A stretch of DNA of 64,000 nucleotides from Seriola aureovittata (lineage: Eukaryota > Chordata > Actinopteri > Carangiformes > Carangidae): NCBI RefSeq assembly GCF_021018895.1, contig NC_079371.1:15494001-15558000 (forward strand), in the 5' to 3' direction. The notes under the pieces are model-generated. The model was not told the DNA's origin. It did not search any database and saw nothing but the letters and a program-made list of their open reading frames with translations. Shown here piece by piece: positions 25,026 through 38,422 of the stretch; within the stretch, counting starts at the first letter, position 1, and every line of letters begins with the position of its first letter. The position numbers were made by a program, and so were the translations under genes.

Positions 25026-25293
25026 ATCCTTGGATAGACCACCGTGGAGTTTTTAATAACCGCGCTTTAAAAGATAGGATCCTTTTTTAAAACAAAACAC
25101 AAGGATTGTATAACCGATTGACTGATGAACGGATTCCATTAAGCATTATTTTCGTTTGTTTGGTGCAAAAACAAAACAATAAGAACAGTGAGAGAATCCA
25201 AGCGATTGGAGACTGTTAATCAGAGACGTGTGCACATATATAAATGTTAAATATATAATATAATCTATACACTTCTTTGATACGCTTCTCTGG

Positions 25294-25328
25294 ATGTGTG
25301 TGTGTGTAACGTGTATGTGGGTGTGTAA
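25294..25328 (+). repeat. Imperfect TG dinucleotide repeat
   Basis: A short interrupted (TG)n microsatellite in the gap between the E7 promoter and the E8 donor. No other role is visible. Confidence 0.7.
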
Positions 25329-25585
25329 ATTACATTAATGAATGAATGATGGTTTATGACTGTTTGTAATTTTTGTTGCTGAATATATTTAGTAATATGC
25401 TGACACTACCAAAAATATTTAAAATGCACGTTTTACAAACCAGATTATCATTCAGGGAACAATTTCGTCGATCCATATTTTACCAGCTTACTGTATTTTT
25501 TCTAGACCTTTTCTATTTTTAAATATTAGATCCACCGACGAGCTATACGAGTTCATCCTAAGTACATGAAGGACTGCAGAGAGAT

Positions 25586-25606
25586 TTCAGCACCGCGGAG
25601 AGCGCT
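25586..25606 (+). promoter_or_regulatory. NRSE/RE1-like site downstream of E8
   Basis: TTCAGCACCGCGGAGAGCGC is a strong REST motif with two changes. It lies 288 bases beyond the E8 donor. Apart from the TG repeat at 25294-25328 the gap shows nothing else. Confidence 0.8.
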
Positions 25607-25893
25607 TTTCCCGTTAAGCAGTTTCAGAGAGTGTAAAAACGGTGGACATAATCAATATACGATAATTTTTATGTTGCCAGAGAGTTAATGATTTTTCGCA
25701 GACATTGATGAAGTGAATCTCACTTGCCCCACCTTCAGTAATTTCTCAGATTGTCTAATGAAAACATCCAGCGATAATTGCATTGTACATTTCCGCGTGA
25801 ATGTGCGTTTTTGAGTTCATTTAAAGCAGCTAAAGCTACATAAGAAAGAAAAATTTTCACCTATTGATAGTGCTCGTTCTGTATGCCTCTTAC

Positions 25894-28305
25894 CTTTTCT
25901 TTATTGGGCAAAGTCTGAGTCCTGGTAAAAGTGTCTCCTCCATTAATACTGATCAGCTCTGCATCTACAGGCGGAAACGGTGCGGGGAAAACCACTACGT
26001 CACTCTTGAGTGTGTCTGAGCTGAAACAGACGTCATACTGCTGAGTAGCTTTAGAGTAAGACCAGCTCCCGTCAGGGTGGGTGGTGATCATTGGGGCGCT
26101 GTACCTGCTGAAACTGCCGTCTGTCCTGTGGCATTTGACAGCTATTAAACTGATGAGACTCAGCAGAAAAATCACTGATACCGACACAATGGCTATCAGC
26201 AGATACAGGTTTAAATCAGAGAAGCTGTCCTCCTTTATGGGCACATGTCTGAACTGAGTCTGTATGTCAGCTGTGCTTTCAACCACCACCACCTCAATAG
26301 ACACAGTAGCTGACAGGGAGGGTTCTCCGTTATCAGAAACCAAGACCACCAAGGGGTGAGTTTTCAGGTCATTGTCACTCATTCTCCTCTTAGTCCTGAG
26401 TTCTCCGGTGCTGGTTCCGATCCTGAAGAGGTTGTTTCCTTTGGGCTCAGAGAGGTGATAAGAAAGCAGCGCATTGTATCCAGAGTCTGCGTCTACAGCC
26501 CTGATTTTTGCCACAAAGTATCCCACTTCAGCAGAGTAGGGGATACTCTCACTGTTAACGGAGCCGTGTTCAGAATAGGGCGCGAGAATTGTTGGATTAT
26601 TGTCATTCTCATCCAGGATGAAAACGTTCACAGTCACGTTGTTGCTGAGCGGAGGAACACCAGAGTCTGTGGCCTGAACTTTAAACTGAAATGTTTTTAA
26701 CTCCTCATAGTTAAAAGACTGCAGGCTGACTATATCTCCAGTCTCTGAGTTAATATTTACCATTGTTGACACGGGTACTGAGTTACTGTCTAAAAATGAA
26801 TATCTCACCTGACCATTCTGGTCAATGTCAGCATCAAATGCAGATACCGTTTTAATAATTACCCCAACTTTATCATTTTCTTTCACATAAACATTAACTA
26901 TAGCTTCTGAGAAACAAGGCGCGTTGTCATTTACATCATAAACGTGAACAGTAATAATGCTAGTGCTGGAAAGAGGTGGAGTCCCTTCGTCGGTAGCTGA
27001 TATGGTGACATTGTAGTTGGAGGTAATTTCTCTGTCAAGAGCGCCGTCAACAATTAGAGAATAATAGTTTTTGTAGTTTGTCTCTAATTTAAAGGGTACC
27101 TGATTTAAGATTTTACATTTCACTTCACCATTTTTTCCCCCGTCCTTGTCCAGTACAGAGACAAGTGCAATAGCTGTACCTACATCAGTATCCTCCTTTA
27201 CAGTATTGAACAGTGACGTCACCGTGATCTCAGGAGAGTTGTCATTTACATCAATTACTTCTACCAGCACTTTGCAATGAGCAGACATCGGTGGCTGAGC
27301 TTTATCGTTTGCTTCTGCACGGATCTCGAATGCTGCATATTCCTCAAAATCGACATTAGCTTTGACCATTATAACACCCGTTATCGAATCAATATGAAAA
27401 ATCTCTAATATACGATCCTGGCCTTTACTTCTTAAGGAATACACTATCTCACCGTTTGTCCCGTCGTCTGCGTCAGTTGCATTTAGTGTGATCACAGTTG
27501 TCCAAACTGGGGTATTTTCAAATATTCGAGTTTTGTACAAGGGACTGTTAAACACTGGGGGGTTATCATTTATGTCTAAAACGTGTACAGTGACCTTTGA
27601 CGTGCCGGATCTCGGTGGAGTGCCTCCATCAATAGCAGTCACCGTGAGATGTATCACAGCCTGTTTCTCTCGATCCAACGTTTTCTGTAAAACTAACTCG
27701 GCAGACACACTTTCTCCCCCTTTGATTGTAGCCAGAGAAAAATATTCATTTGGTGTTAATTTAAACGCATTGACTGTATTCTTACCTACATCTGCATCAA
27801 TAGCCTCCGACAAAGCGAATTTCATTCCAGGTAGAGTGTTCTCTGCTATGTCTATAATTTGGGACTTTTCCGTGAATAACGGATCGTTGTCATTAACATC
27901 TAGTATATTTATTTCCAAGCGATACAGCTTCAAAGGGTTGTTTATTACGGCTTCTACACTAACTGTGCATTTTGTTGCCTTTGCACAGAGCTCCTCTCGG
28001 TCTATTCTTTCGTTAAGGTAGAGGACACCAGTCTTTACATTTACCTCGAAATATTTTCTTTTTGACCCACTAACGATCTGAAACATACGAGATTCCAAGT
28101 CCTGAAGACTGAGGTTTAGATCCTTGGCGATATTCCCAACAGATGTCCCCGGATTCTCTTCCTCTAACACGGAATAGAAAAGCTGCCCAGACTCTGCTTC
28201 CCAGCAACACTCCAGTAGCACGAGCACCAGCACCAGATAGGAAACAATAGACGTCGTCATGGATGCAGGCATAATTCCATAAGGTGATTTTAAACACAGA
28301 TCCAA
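25894..28305 (-). CDS. pcdha: Protocadherin alpha-like variable exon E8
   Basis: This exon encodes 804 residues from the first ATG: signal segment ending CCWEAESGQ, six EC repeats, transmembrane helix (about 700-723) and tail ending LPNKEK. The donor is AAAG/GTAAGA, phase 0. It is the first member of the second family (EC1 loop CAKATKC), yet it sits between first-family exons E7 and E9. An inner Met (28272, in the shared word YGIM) aligns with E11-E13 and gives 793 residues, so translation may start there. TGACGTCA is at 27214-27221. Confidence 0.9.
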
Positions 28306-28462
28306 TGCAAGAAAACTCCGTCATTAATTTTACAAGCACAACAAAATACAACTACGTGCTGCGATGAATGTATATATACAGGTGGATAAAACGGCCCTTC
28401 CCTTGGTCCTGTCGTTCTGTCTTTGTGACAAGGACTGGAGAGCAAAATCGTCTTCTAAAACT

Positions 28463-28526
28463 GGGAGGAGCGTGAAAATACTACATAGGAACCCTCAGGG
28501 TCACGGTCTATAGTGTCACTACGTGG
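28463..28526 (-). promoter_or_regulatory. E8 promoter: CSE-like element (CACT class) plus GGGAGGAG box
   Basis: The minus-strand core at 28501-28526 contains AGTGACACTATAGACCGTGA. The CGCT position reads CACT, as in most second-family promoters. GGGAGGAG (plus reading) is at 28463-28470. Confidence 0.72.
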
Positions 28527-28720
28527 AGAGATGCCGCAACTACATTAATATAAATTGTATGGAAAAGCAGCTTGTATTTCCAAGAGAGGCTTCATATTTT
28601 TCACAATTGATGTTGATAAATTGAACTAAAAAGCTACCCAAAAGGCTAGTCCGGTTTATTACCCGTAGTAGTTTCTCAAAAAAAGTGAAAAGAAAACTGC
28701 GATTAAAACATAGTCAGGCA

Positions 28721-28740
28721 CAGCACTGGGTCCAGCAATA
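28721..28740 (+). promoter_or_regulatory. Very weak NRSE-like remnant downstream of E9
   Basis: CAGCACTGGGTCCAGCAA keeps CAGCAC and CAGC at about the right spacing but little else. It occupies the expected place, 171 bases beyond the E9 donor. It may be a decayed site or chance. The rest of 28527-28910 shows nothing. Confidence 0.2.
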
Positions 28741-28910
28741 TTTCTGTCTCAAGGAAAACTTTTCAAAAACCAAATTAAAATTTTCAAAACGATAAGGTAC
28801 GAGTAGAAAGCCACCCACTAAAAAACGTATGGTTATCACACTGGCAACATTTATGCATGGATTTGAGAATACTACGAGGGAAACATCTGAGATAGGTGCA
28901 TTTGTCTTAC

Positions 28911-31289
28911 CTTTTCTGTGTTAGGTAAAGTCTGAGTCCTGGTAAAAGTGTCTCCTCCATTAATACTGATTAGCTCAGCATCTACAGGCGGAAACGGCGC
29001 AGGGAAAACCACTACGTCACTCTTGAGCGTGTCTGAGCTGAAACAGACGTCATACTGCTGAGTAGCTTTAGAGTAAGACCAGCTCCCGTCAGGGTGGGTG
29101 GTGATCATTGGGGCACTGTATCTGCTGAAACTGCCGTCTGTCCTGTGGCATTTGACAGCTATTAAACTGATGAGACTCAGCAGAAAAATCACTGACACCG
29201 ACACAATGGCGATCAGCAGATACAGGTTTAAATCAGAGAAGCTGTCCTCCTTTATGGGCACATGTCTGAACTGAGTCTGTATGTCAGCTGTGCTTTCAAC
29301 CACCACCACCTCAATAGACACAGTAGCTGACAGGGAGGGTTCTCCATTATCAGAAACCAAGACCACCAAGGGGTGAGTTTTCAGGTCATTGTCACTCATT
29401 CTCCTCTTAGTCCTGATTTCTCCGGTGCTGGTTCCGATCCTGAAGAGGTTGTTTCCTTTGGGCTCAGAGAGGTGATAAGAAAGCAGCGCATTGTATCCAG
29501 AGTCTGCGTCTACAGCCCTGATCTTTGCCACAAAGTATCCCGCTTCAGCAGAGTAGGGGATGCTCTCACTGTTAACGGAGCCGTGTTCAGAATATGGCGC
29601 GAGAATTGTTGGATTATTGTCATTCTCATCCAGGATAAAAACGTTCACAGTCACGTTGCTGCTGAGCGGAGGAACACCAAAGTCTGTGGCCTGAACTTTA
29701 AACTGAAATGTTTTTAACTCCTCATAGTTAAAAGACTGCAGGCTGACAATATCTCCTGTCTCTGAGTTAATGTTAACCATCGATGCTATCTGCGTGGTCT
29801 TTGGAGAACTACTAATTAAGTGATAAGTTGATTTAGCATTTTCATTTAAATCTAAATCTAACGACGTCAGTGCATGCATTGTAGTTCCAACCGGGCTGTT
29901 CTCTTTCACATAAATATTAATATGATAATCCAGAAATCTAGGAGGATTGTCATTGACATCAGAAACTTGAACAGTAATGATGCTTATGCTCGACAGAGAG
30001 GGAGTTCCTTCATCTGTAGCTGTAATCGATACATTATATTGGGAAACACGCTCTCTGTCAAGAGGCCCGTCAACCAACAAGGAGTAATAATTTTTATAAT
30101 TTGATTTTAACTTAAATGGCACGGATCCTGTTAACTTACAGTTTGTCTGGCCATTTTTGCCTCCATCTTTATCAGTGATAGTCACCATAGCAACAGCTGT
30201 GCCTATTTCAGTGTCTTCTTTCACTGGACTCATGAGTGATGACACGGATATTTCTGGAGCATTGTCATTGACATCAATAACTTCAAATAAAACCTTGCAA
30301 TGTGCACTGCGAGGAGGAGTGCCCTTATCTCGTGCTTGAACACGAATCTCATAGGCTTGATTTTCCTCATAATCAATATTTCCTTTTACAGTTATTACTC
30401 CAGTATTATCATTCAGGGCAAATTTATCATTAGGGTTTAAACGACCACTTTCTGTGAAAGAGTATACAAGTTCACCATTAACACCTTCATCTAAATCAGT
30501 AGCATTCAGCGTTAATAACGTTGTACCAATATTTGTATTTTCAACCACTTGGACCTTGTAGAGAGGTTTATTGAACACGGGTGAATTATCATTTACATCC
30601 AGTACATTAACTTTTATCTGTAACGTCCCCGTTTTTGGAGGTTTTCCACCATCTATAGCAGTCAGCGTGAGTTCAATAACATCCTGTTTTTCTCGATCTA
30701 ATGGCTTCTGCAGCACCAACTCAGCGGACACACTCTGATCACCAGTGTTCTGTATATCCAAAGAGAAATAATCATTTGGGTTTAATTTGAAAGTCTTCAC
30801 CGAGTTAGCCCCGACGTCTGCGTCATGAGCAATCGGTAGGGGATGCCTCTCTCCGATATATGACGATTCAGACATATCTATTGTAGATATTTCCTCTAGA
30901 AAAGAAGGCGCATTGTCATTAATATCATTAACCACAACTTCAATTCGATGGAGGCTGCGAGGGTTACTCATTAGGGCCTCTATGTTTAAAGAGCATTTTA
31001 CCGTATTTGGACAAATCTCCTCCCGATCTATCCTTTCGCTAACGGAAAGTACTCCAGTTTCATGATTTATATCAAAATAGCGTTTGGTATACCCAGAGGT
31101 AATCTGAAGGCCCGCATATTCCAATCGCTGAACATTGAGATTGAAATCCTTAGCCAGATTCCCCACTGCCGTCCCTTTGTCCACCTCCTCTGAAATGGTA
31201 TAGGATATTTGAGCCACGGACCAGTCGCAGAGACAAAGCAGAGTGAAAAGCAGACCCCCTATGTTATCCCATTGTTCCCAAGCAGCCAT
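28911..31289 (-). CDS. pcdha: Protocadherin alpha-like variable exon E9
   Basis: This exon encodes 793 residues: signal peptide ([27 protein letters not shown]), six EC repeats, transmembrane helix (about 689-712) and tail ending LPNTEK, where the other exons have K or D chemistry at the T position (NKEK). The donor is AAAG/GTAAGA, phase 0. The EC1 loop is CPNTVKC. By N-terminus and promoter it is first-family, although it lies upstream of second-family E8. Confidence 0.92.
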
Positions 31290-31474
31290 CGTTGTTTAGA
31301 CAAAAGCAACGACTCCTGGTTTCTGCCTGTGGGCCTATCCACGAAAAATGAAAAGTTGCTTTTTTATGTATCCATTCTGATTTACGGTCCTCTCCCTTTT
31401 GGGTTTCATTAGTCTGTACGCTATCTCCACAAAGCACTGCCAGATGATGACGTTTACGTGTTTTGTCATCAATA

Positions 31475-31533
31475 GAGGAGGAGTTTCTAAACACTGAACA
31501 AATGATTTTTGCATGGTCTCGAGCGACATCTCC
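31475..31533 (-). promoter_or_regulatory. E9 promoter: CSE-like element plus GAGGAGGAG box
   Basis: The minus-strand core at 31511-31533 contains GATGTCGCTCGAGACCATGC, the same CGCT-class core as E7. GAGGAGGAG (plus reading) is at 31475-31483. Confidence 0.78.
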
Positions 31534-31817
31534 TGACAATTTTGAATAGAAAGACGGCCCAAATATATCAAGTAGAGTAAAGACTATGCTGAATAAACTA
31601 CTACAATTAATGGATTGATTTTGGAAGACTGTTCATAGAATAAAATTTGCAGTTTAATATTTTTTTCTTGTTTTCATTAACAAATAATCTATTTATGTAG
31701 TTATTTCATATGGCCTTTGTATTCAGTTAATAAAAACTAGGACACGGAATATAACCTGCAACATATCAGCCACATGGACAGCAGCCGAATCAGTGAAATA
31801 ACAGAAGACGAGATGTT

Positions 31818-31838
31818 TTCAGCACCAGGGACAGCGGC
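31818..31838 (+). promoter_or_regulatory. NRSE/RE1-like site downstream of E10
   Basis: TTCAGCACCAGGGACAGCGG is a strong REST motif. It lies 427 bases beyond the E10 donor. The gap 31534-32264 is otherwise AT-rich with nothing recognised. Confidence 0.8.
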
Positions 31839-32264
31839 TCAATGCATTTTTAATGCATTTCGTGTCATTGCTCAAGAGACAGCAAAAGATAGGCTACCAT
31901 AAAAGCCAGTGACAAGATTTTAGTGTTGCTGTACTGAAATAGATCTTAAACCATATAAAGTATCCCGAGTCCACACTCATTAATTCGCCTGCCAACTTGC
32001 TAGTTAAAGCCACAAATAGAGGATCGGTACTTGGCTGAAAAGAATTAGCCAGGGGCGTACAGGCAACAACAAGTGTCTGAGTAACCAACCTTTTTAAATT
32101 AATAACAGTATGTGAAAATCGCTGCACATCATAAATATCTGTAGGCAAAGTTGAAAAATAATTAGCATTAACTTAAAATGTTTATAAGACTTAGAGCAAT
32201 TTTGCACATTATGCAAAAATTTACAAAAAAAATAATGAAATTAAATGAAAATCACTCAGCTTAC

Positions 32265-34682
32265 CTTTTCTTTATTAGGTAAAGTCTGAGTCCTGGTAAA
32301 GGTGTCTGCTCCGTTAATACTGATCAGCTCCGCATCTACAGGCGGAAACGGTGCGGGGAAAACCACTACGTCACTCTTGAGCGTGTCTGAGCTGAAACAG
32401 ACGTCATACTGCTGAGTAGCTTTAGAGTAAGACCAGCTCCCATCAGGGTGGGTGGTGATCATTGGGGCGCTGTACCTGCTGAAACTGCCGTCTGTCCTGT
32501 GGCATTTGACAACTATTAAACTGATGAGGCTCAGCAGAAAGATCACTGACACCGACACAATGGCGATCAGCAGATACAGGTTTAAATCAGAGAAGCTGTC
32601 CTCCTTTATGGTCACATGTCTGAACTGAGTCTGGATGTCAGCTGTGCTTTCAACCACCACCACCTCAATAGACACAGTAGCTGACAGGGAGGGTTCTCCG
32701 TTATCAGAAACCAACACCACCAAGGGGTGAGTTTTCAGGTCATTGTCACTCATTCTCCTCTTAGTCCTGATTTTTCCGGTGCTGGTTCCGATTCTGAAGA
32801 GGTTGTTTCCTTTGGGCTCAGAGAGGTGATAAGAAAGCAGCGCATTGTATCCAGAGTCTGCGTCTACAGCCCTGATCTTTGCCACAAAGTATCCTGCTTC
32901 AGCAGAGTAGGGGATGCTCTCACTGTTAACGGAGCCGTGTTCAGAATAGGGCACAAGAACCGCGGGACTGTTGTCATTCTCATCCAGGATAAAAATGTTC
33001 ACAGTCACATTGCTGCTGAGCGGAGGAACACCAGAGTCTGTGGCCTGAACTTTAAACTGAAATGTTTTTAACTCCTCGAAGTTAAATGACTGAAGACTGA
33101 CTATATCTCCCGTCTCTGAGTTAATGTTTACCAATGTAGGAAGGGGCAGAGATTTACTGTTATTGTCTAAAAACGAGTAGCTCACCTGGCCATTGTTACT
33201 GATGTCAGCATCGGTTGCAGTCACTGTTTTAATAATGGTTCCTACTTTGCTGTTTTCTTTCACGTAAATGTTTATTACAGGTTCTGGGAAATATGGCGCA
33301 TTGTCATTTACATCAGAAACGTAAACAGTAATGACACTGGTATTCGAAAGAGGAGGACTCCCTTCATCTGTAGCTGAAATTGTCACATTGTAGTGGGGCG
33401 TTACCTCTCTGTCTAGATGCCCGTCAACCACTAAAGAAAAGTAGTTTTTATAATTTGTATCTAATTTGAACGGAACTTTGTTTAAGATCTCACAGTTTAC
33501 TTCACCGTTCTTTCCACTGTCTTTATCCAGAACTGAAACAAGTGCAATAGCCGTACCTACACCTGCGTCTTCATTCACTGTGTTGAGCAGTGACGTCACA
33601 GTGATTTCAGGAGCGTTGTCATTTACATCTATTACTTCTACCAGCACTTTACTATGAGCAGACATAGGAGGCTGGCCTTTGTCCTTAGCCTCTGCCCGGA
33701 TCTCAAAAGCTTTTCTTTCCTCATAGTCGATTTTACCTTTCACTGAAATGATCCCTGTGTCAGGGTCAATTTTGAAAATATCCAGAATATGGTCCTGATC
33801 CTTATTACGAAGAGAATAGACTATTTCACTGTTTGTGCCCTCATCAGCATCTGTCGCATTTAAGGTGAAGATCGCCGTACCAATCGGAATATTTTCAAAT
33901 ATTTTAACTTTGTACAGAGTGCTGCTGAACATTGGTGCGTTATCATTGTTGTCTAGTACATTTATTTCAATTTCTGATGTGCCTGAATTTGATGGAGATC
34001 CCCCGTCTACCGCAGTTAACAGGAGCTGTAGATTTGGCTTTTTCTCCCGGTCTAGGGCTTTCTGCAGCACTAACTCTGGAGATATATTCTCCCCTCTTTT
34101 GTGTGTGGCCAGACTGAAGTATTCATTTGGACTGAGCTTATACGCACTAACACCATTTTTACCCACATCACCATCGGTTGCCTCAGATAACGCGAATCTA
34201 AATCCAGGCAAAGTGTTCTCTGCAATGTCAAGTATTTGTGTTTTTGTGTTAAAAGACGGGTAATGGTCATTGACATCTCTAATTTCTACCTCGACGCGGT
34301 AAAGCTTTAAAGGGTTGTTTATCGCAGCCTCTACGTTAACAGTGCATTTAGGTTCATCTACACAAAGCTCCTCTCGGTCGATCCGTTCATTGGCATACAG
34401 AAATCCGGTCTTTAGATTTACGTCGAAGTATTTCCTCTTAGATCCTGTAACAATCTGGAACAAACGGGACTCCAATTCATGCACATTGAGGTTTAGATCC
34501 TTGGCGATATTTCCGACATTAGTTCCAGTGTTTACCTCCTCTGAAATAGAGTAAGAAAGCTGACCAAACGCCGTTTCCCAGTAGCAATCCAACAACACCA
34601 GCACCAGATATGTAACAATAGACACCCTGCTACTCCGTAAAGGCATAATTCCGCCGAGAAAGAACAAAGCATACATCCACAA
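32265..34682 (-). CDS. pcdha: Protocadherin alpha-like variable exon E10
   Basis: This exon encodes 806 residues from the first ATG (794 from the inner Met at 34646, which aligns with the inner Met of its relatives). The order is signal segment ending CYWETAFGQ, six EC repeats, transmembrane helix (about 702-725) and tail ending LPNKEK. The donor is AAAG/GTAAGC, phase 0. The EC1 loop is CVDEPKC. The EC1/EC2 linker reads DVNDH instead of DVNDN, and the EC2/EC3 linker reads DNNDN. TGACGTCA is at 33591-33598. Confidence 0.9.
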
Positions 34683-34833
34683 CGGCGTTTCTACTGCGAA
34701 ATGAGATGTGATAAAATTTTAGGCAGGACTATTTCGACTTTTATATTTTTTAAGACAAATAATCCAACATGCTGTCCCTTTTCCTCTCGTGCCTCTTTGT
34801 GATGAAAATCCAAAGTCACTCCGTTGTTATTCT

Positions 34834-34883
34834 GGGAGGAGCCTCAACATTTCAGTGTCACGGTCTAGAGCGTCACTGTGTGG
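34834..34883 (-). promoter_or_regulatory. E10 promoter: CSE-like element plus GGGAGGAG box
   Basis: The minus-strand core at 34858-34883 contains AGTGACGCTCTAGACCGTGA. It is the one second-family promoter that keeps CGCT. GGGAGGAG (plus reading) is at 34834-34841. Confidence 0.75.
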
Positions 34884-35589
34884 TAACTGTGATAAACTGC
34901 ACAAACACACTTGGAATCCCTTATTTAGAAATACAGATAAACGCATAACTCTATACGGCATCATTGAGTTATTGGAAGGATTTTGATGCCTTAAAAACAC
35001 ACAATAGCCTTCATTTCATAATATATTGTCAGCCTCACACTTAAGTGCATTAAAAGTTGCTGTAGTATAGAATGTGCTGTTACGTTGTTTTATGAAATTA
35101 TCCAAACACCAATGTTTTGAACGGATATTAAACGTCGAAATTAAGGCTGCACGTCTGACTCAAGTTAAACAGTATCTCTAAAGTTGGAATTTAGCAATTT
35201 TTTTGTTTTAATGACGTAAGAGAAAATATGTTTTCTTTCTGACTATATAGTTTGCATAATATAAGCAGTCAAGCTTAAATAATCAAGTTTGGAGTATAAA
35301 ATGAAGTTATAGATGGAAGTCGGGATTTCCATAAAAACTCATTGTAAAAGTCCCTCATCAGTAGATAAAATACTGAAGGAGGGGTTAAGGCATGAAGTCT
35401 GTGAACAGTGACAAACATACCTCTGACATAAACAAGGTAAACAAACACTGACGTGACATATTTTGAGTGAACAGTCATAAGTTACACCAGTTTTACTGTG
35501 CACCAGTGTACTGTGAACATACTGTACCTGTACAATATATTTTCTGCATGTGGTGAGGTTTGCAGGCAGAACACATTGAAACACTTTCA

Positions 35590-35610
35590 TTCAGCACCAC
35601 AGACAGCGAC
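35590..35610 (+). promoter_or_regulatory. NRSE/RE1-like site downstream of E11
   Basis: TTCAGCACCACAGACAGCGA has a perfect left half and one change in the right core. It lies 196 bases beyond the E11 donor. The rest of the gap 34884-35805 holds nothing recognised. Confidence 0.8.
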
Positions 35611-35805
35611 ATACAAATCTAAATGAGGGCTTGGTAACAAAAAGAGGATATTGCAACAACATATGTACCGCAGGCCTATATCAACGTAAGAAAGACAACA
35701 ACTAGAGACTTCTAATACATTCATGACAAAAAAAGATTTGTTGTCCTTAGTTAGTGTTCAGTATGAGGGGCAATGATGAGAAATATTTAATACAAATGTT
35801 CTTAC

Positions 35806-38202
35806 CTTTTCTTTATTAGGTAAAGTTTGAGTTCTGGTAAAAGTGTCTCCTCCGTTAATACTGATCAGCTCCGCATCCACAGGTGGAAACGGTGCGGGGA
35901 AAACCACTACATCACTCTTGAGCGTGTCTGAGCTGAAACAGACGTCATACTGCTGAGTAGCTTTAGAGTAAGACCAGCTCCCGTCAGGATGGGTGGTGAT
36001 CATTGGGGCGCTGTACCTGCTGAAACTTCCGTCTGTTCTGTGGCATTTGACAGCTATTGAACTGATGAGGCTTAGCAGAAAGATCACTGACACCGACACA
36101 ATGGCGATCAGCAGATACAGGTTTAAATCAGAGAAGCTGTCCTCTTTTATGGGCACATGTCTGAACTGAGTCTGGATGTCAGCTGTGCTTTCAACCACCA
36201 CCACCTCAATAGACACAGTAGCTGACAGGGAAGGTTCTCCGTTATCAGAAACCAACACCACCAAAGGGTGAGTTTTCACGTCATTCTCACTCATTCTCCT
36301 CTTAGTCCTGATTTCTCCGGTGCTGGTTCCGATTCTGAAGAGGTTGTTTCCTTTGGGCTCAGAGAGGTGATAAGAAAGCAGCGCATTGTATCCAGAGTCT
36401 GCGTCTACAGCCCTGATCTTTGCCACAAAGTATCCTGCTTCAGCAGAGTAGGGGATGCTCTCACTGTTAACGGAGCCGTGTTCAGAATATGGCGTGAGAA
36501 TCGAGGGACTGTTGTCATTCTCATCCAGGATAAAAACGTTCACAGTCACATTACTGCTGAGCGGAGGAACACCAGAGTCTGTGGCCTGAACTTTAAACTG
36601 AAATGTTTTTAACTCCTCATTGTTAAAAGACTGCAGGCTGACAATATCTCCTGTCTCGGAGTTGACGTTAATCATAGTAGACAGCGGCACAAAGTTATTA
36701 TCAGTGACTAATGAGTAGCTCACCCGACCATTATCACTAATGTCAGCATCAGTTGCAGATACTGCTTTCAAAACCGTTCCAACTGGACTATTTTCTTCCA
36801 CATACATATTAATTACAGTCTCTGAAAACCGAGGTATGTTATCATTTACATCAGAAACCTGAATAATAACCACGCTGGTGTTGGAGAGAGGGGGCCTACC
36901 TTCATCTGAAGCTTTGATAGTGATATTGTAGTGGGAAATTAGTTCCCTGTCTAGATCTCCACCGATAACTAGTGAATAATAATTTTTATAATTTGTCTCC
37001 AATTTAAAAGGAACCGCATTCAATATCTCACATTTTACTTCACCATTTTTCCCCCTATCTCTGTCAAGAACTGAAACAAGTGCAATGGCAGTACCGATTT
37101 CAGCGTCCTCCCTCACTGTACTGAGCAGTGACGTCACCGTGATGTCAGGGGCATTGTCATTTAGGTCCACCACCTCCACCAGTACTTTACACTGGGCTGT
37201 TAATGGAGGTTGGCCTTTGTCAGCAGCCTGCACGCGGATTTCAAATGCAGGATTTGTTTCAAAGTCTATTTTCCCTTTAACTTTTATTATTCCTGTTTCC
37301 GAGTCAATTTCAAAAATGTCCAAGACATGGTCCTGGTCTTTTGAGTTCAGCAAATATACAATGTCTTTGTTTAGACCCTCATCGGCGTCAGTTGCAGTCA
37401 CTGTCACGACTGTAGTGCCAAGTGGTGCATTTTCCGTCATACTTGTTTTATACAATGTTTTGGTAAAAACTGGAATATTGTCGTTGTTATCAAGAACATT
37501 AATTAATATTTCTGATGTCCCTGATTTTGGAGGCGTTCCTCCATCTACAGCAGTCAGTGTGAGTTTAATTAATGCCTGTTTTTCTCTGTCTAATGATTTC
37601 TGAAGGACTAGCTCGGCTGACACACTCTCTCCTTTGTGCACTGCTAAAGAAAAATATTCATTGGGATTTAGCTTGTATGTGTTAATACTATTTTTCCCTA
37701 CATCGGCATCGTAGGCCGACAGCAGAGGGAATGTTGCTCCCGGCAATATGCTCTCTGCTATGTCGATAGTTTGTGATTTGGCACTGAAAGAGGGCGGATT
37801 ATCATTCACGTCGAGAATATTCACTTCAACACGGTAAAGCTTCAGTGGATTATTAATCACAGCCTCTACATTTATTGTACATTCTGCAGCTTTCGCACAG
37901 AGCTCTTCTCTGTCTATTCGTTCACTGACGTAGAGAAAACCTGACTTCAAATTTACATCGAAATACTTTCGCTTTGATCCAGTAACGATCTGAAACATAC
38001 GTGACTCCAAATCATGTACATTAAGATTTAATTCCTTGGCGAGATTTCCAACAGAAGTCCCCAGGTTTACCTCCTCTGAGACGGAATAGGAGAGCTGCCC
38101 TGATACTGCTCCCCAGTTATACTCCAAGACAACAAGCACTAGATATATCCCGATAGAGGTCTTTCTTCCCGGCAGCTGCATAATTCCATACAGCAGCAAC
38201 AA
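35806..38202 (-). CDS. pcdha: Protocadherin alpha-like variable exon E11
   Basis: This exon encodes 799 residues from the first ATG (792 from the inner Met in YGIM at 38181). The order is signal segment ending YNWGAVSGQ, six EC repeats, transmembrane helix (about 695-718, with SLISSIAV where most read SLISLIAV) and tail ending LPNKEK. The donor is AAAG/GTAAGA, phase 0. The EC1 loop is CAKAAEC. The EC2/EC3 linker reads DNNDN. TGACGTCA is at 37129-37136. Confidence 0.9.
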
Positions 38203-38358
38203 AGCATAGATCTGTATATCGATGGCCTTTCGCGTATTAAAACCAAAGAATCGTTTGAAAGACCAAACTATGTGGCAGTACGACTCATATATACATCTCC
38301 CTTCGCCTTACGTCTCAGTCTAACAAAGCACTGACAAAAATGGTGATCTTTTGAATGT

Positions 38359-38422
38359 GGGAGGGCCCTCTACACAACAGCGAGCTGCTGGCGGTTTTAT
38401 GGTCTAGAGTGTCACCTCATGG
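38359..38422 (-). promoter_or_regulatory. E11 promoter: CSE-like element (CACT class) plus GGGAGGG box
   Basis: The minus-strand core at 38397-38422 contains GAGGTGACACTCTAGACCAT. The purine box is altered to GGGAGGG (plus reading, 38359-38365). Confidence 0.7.
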
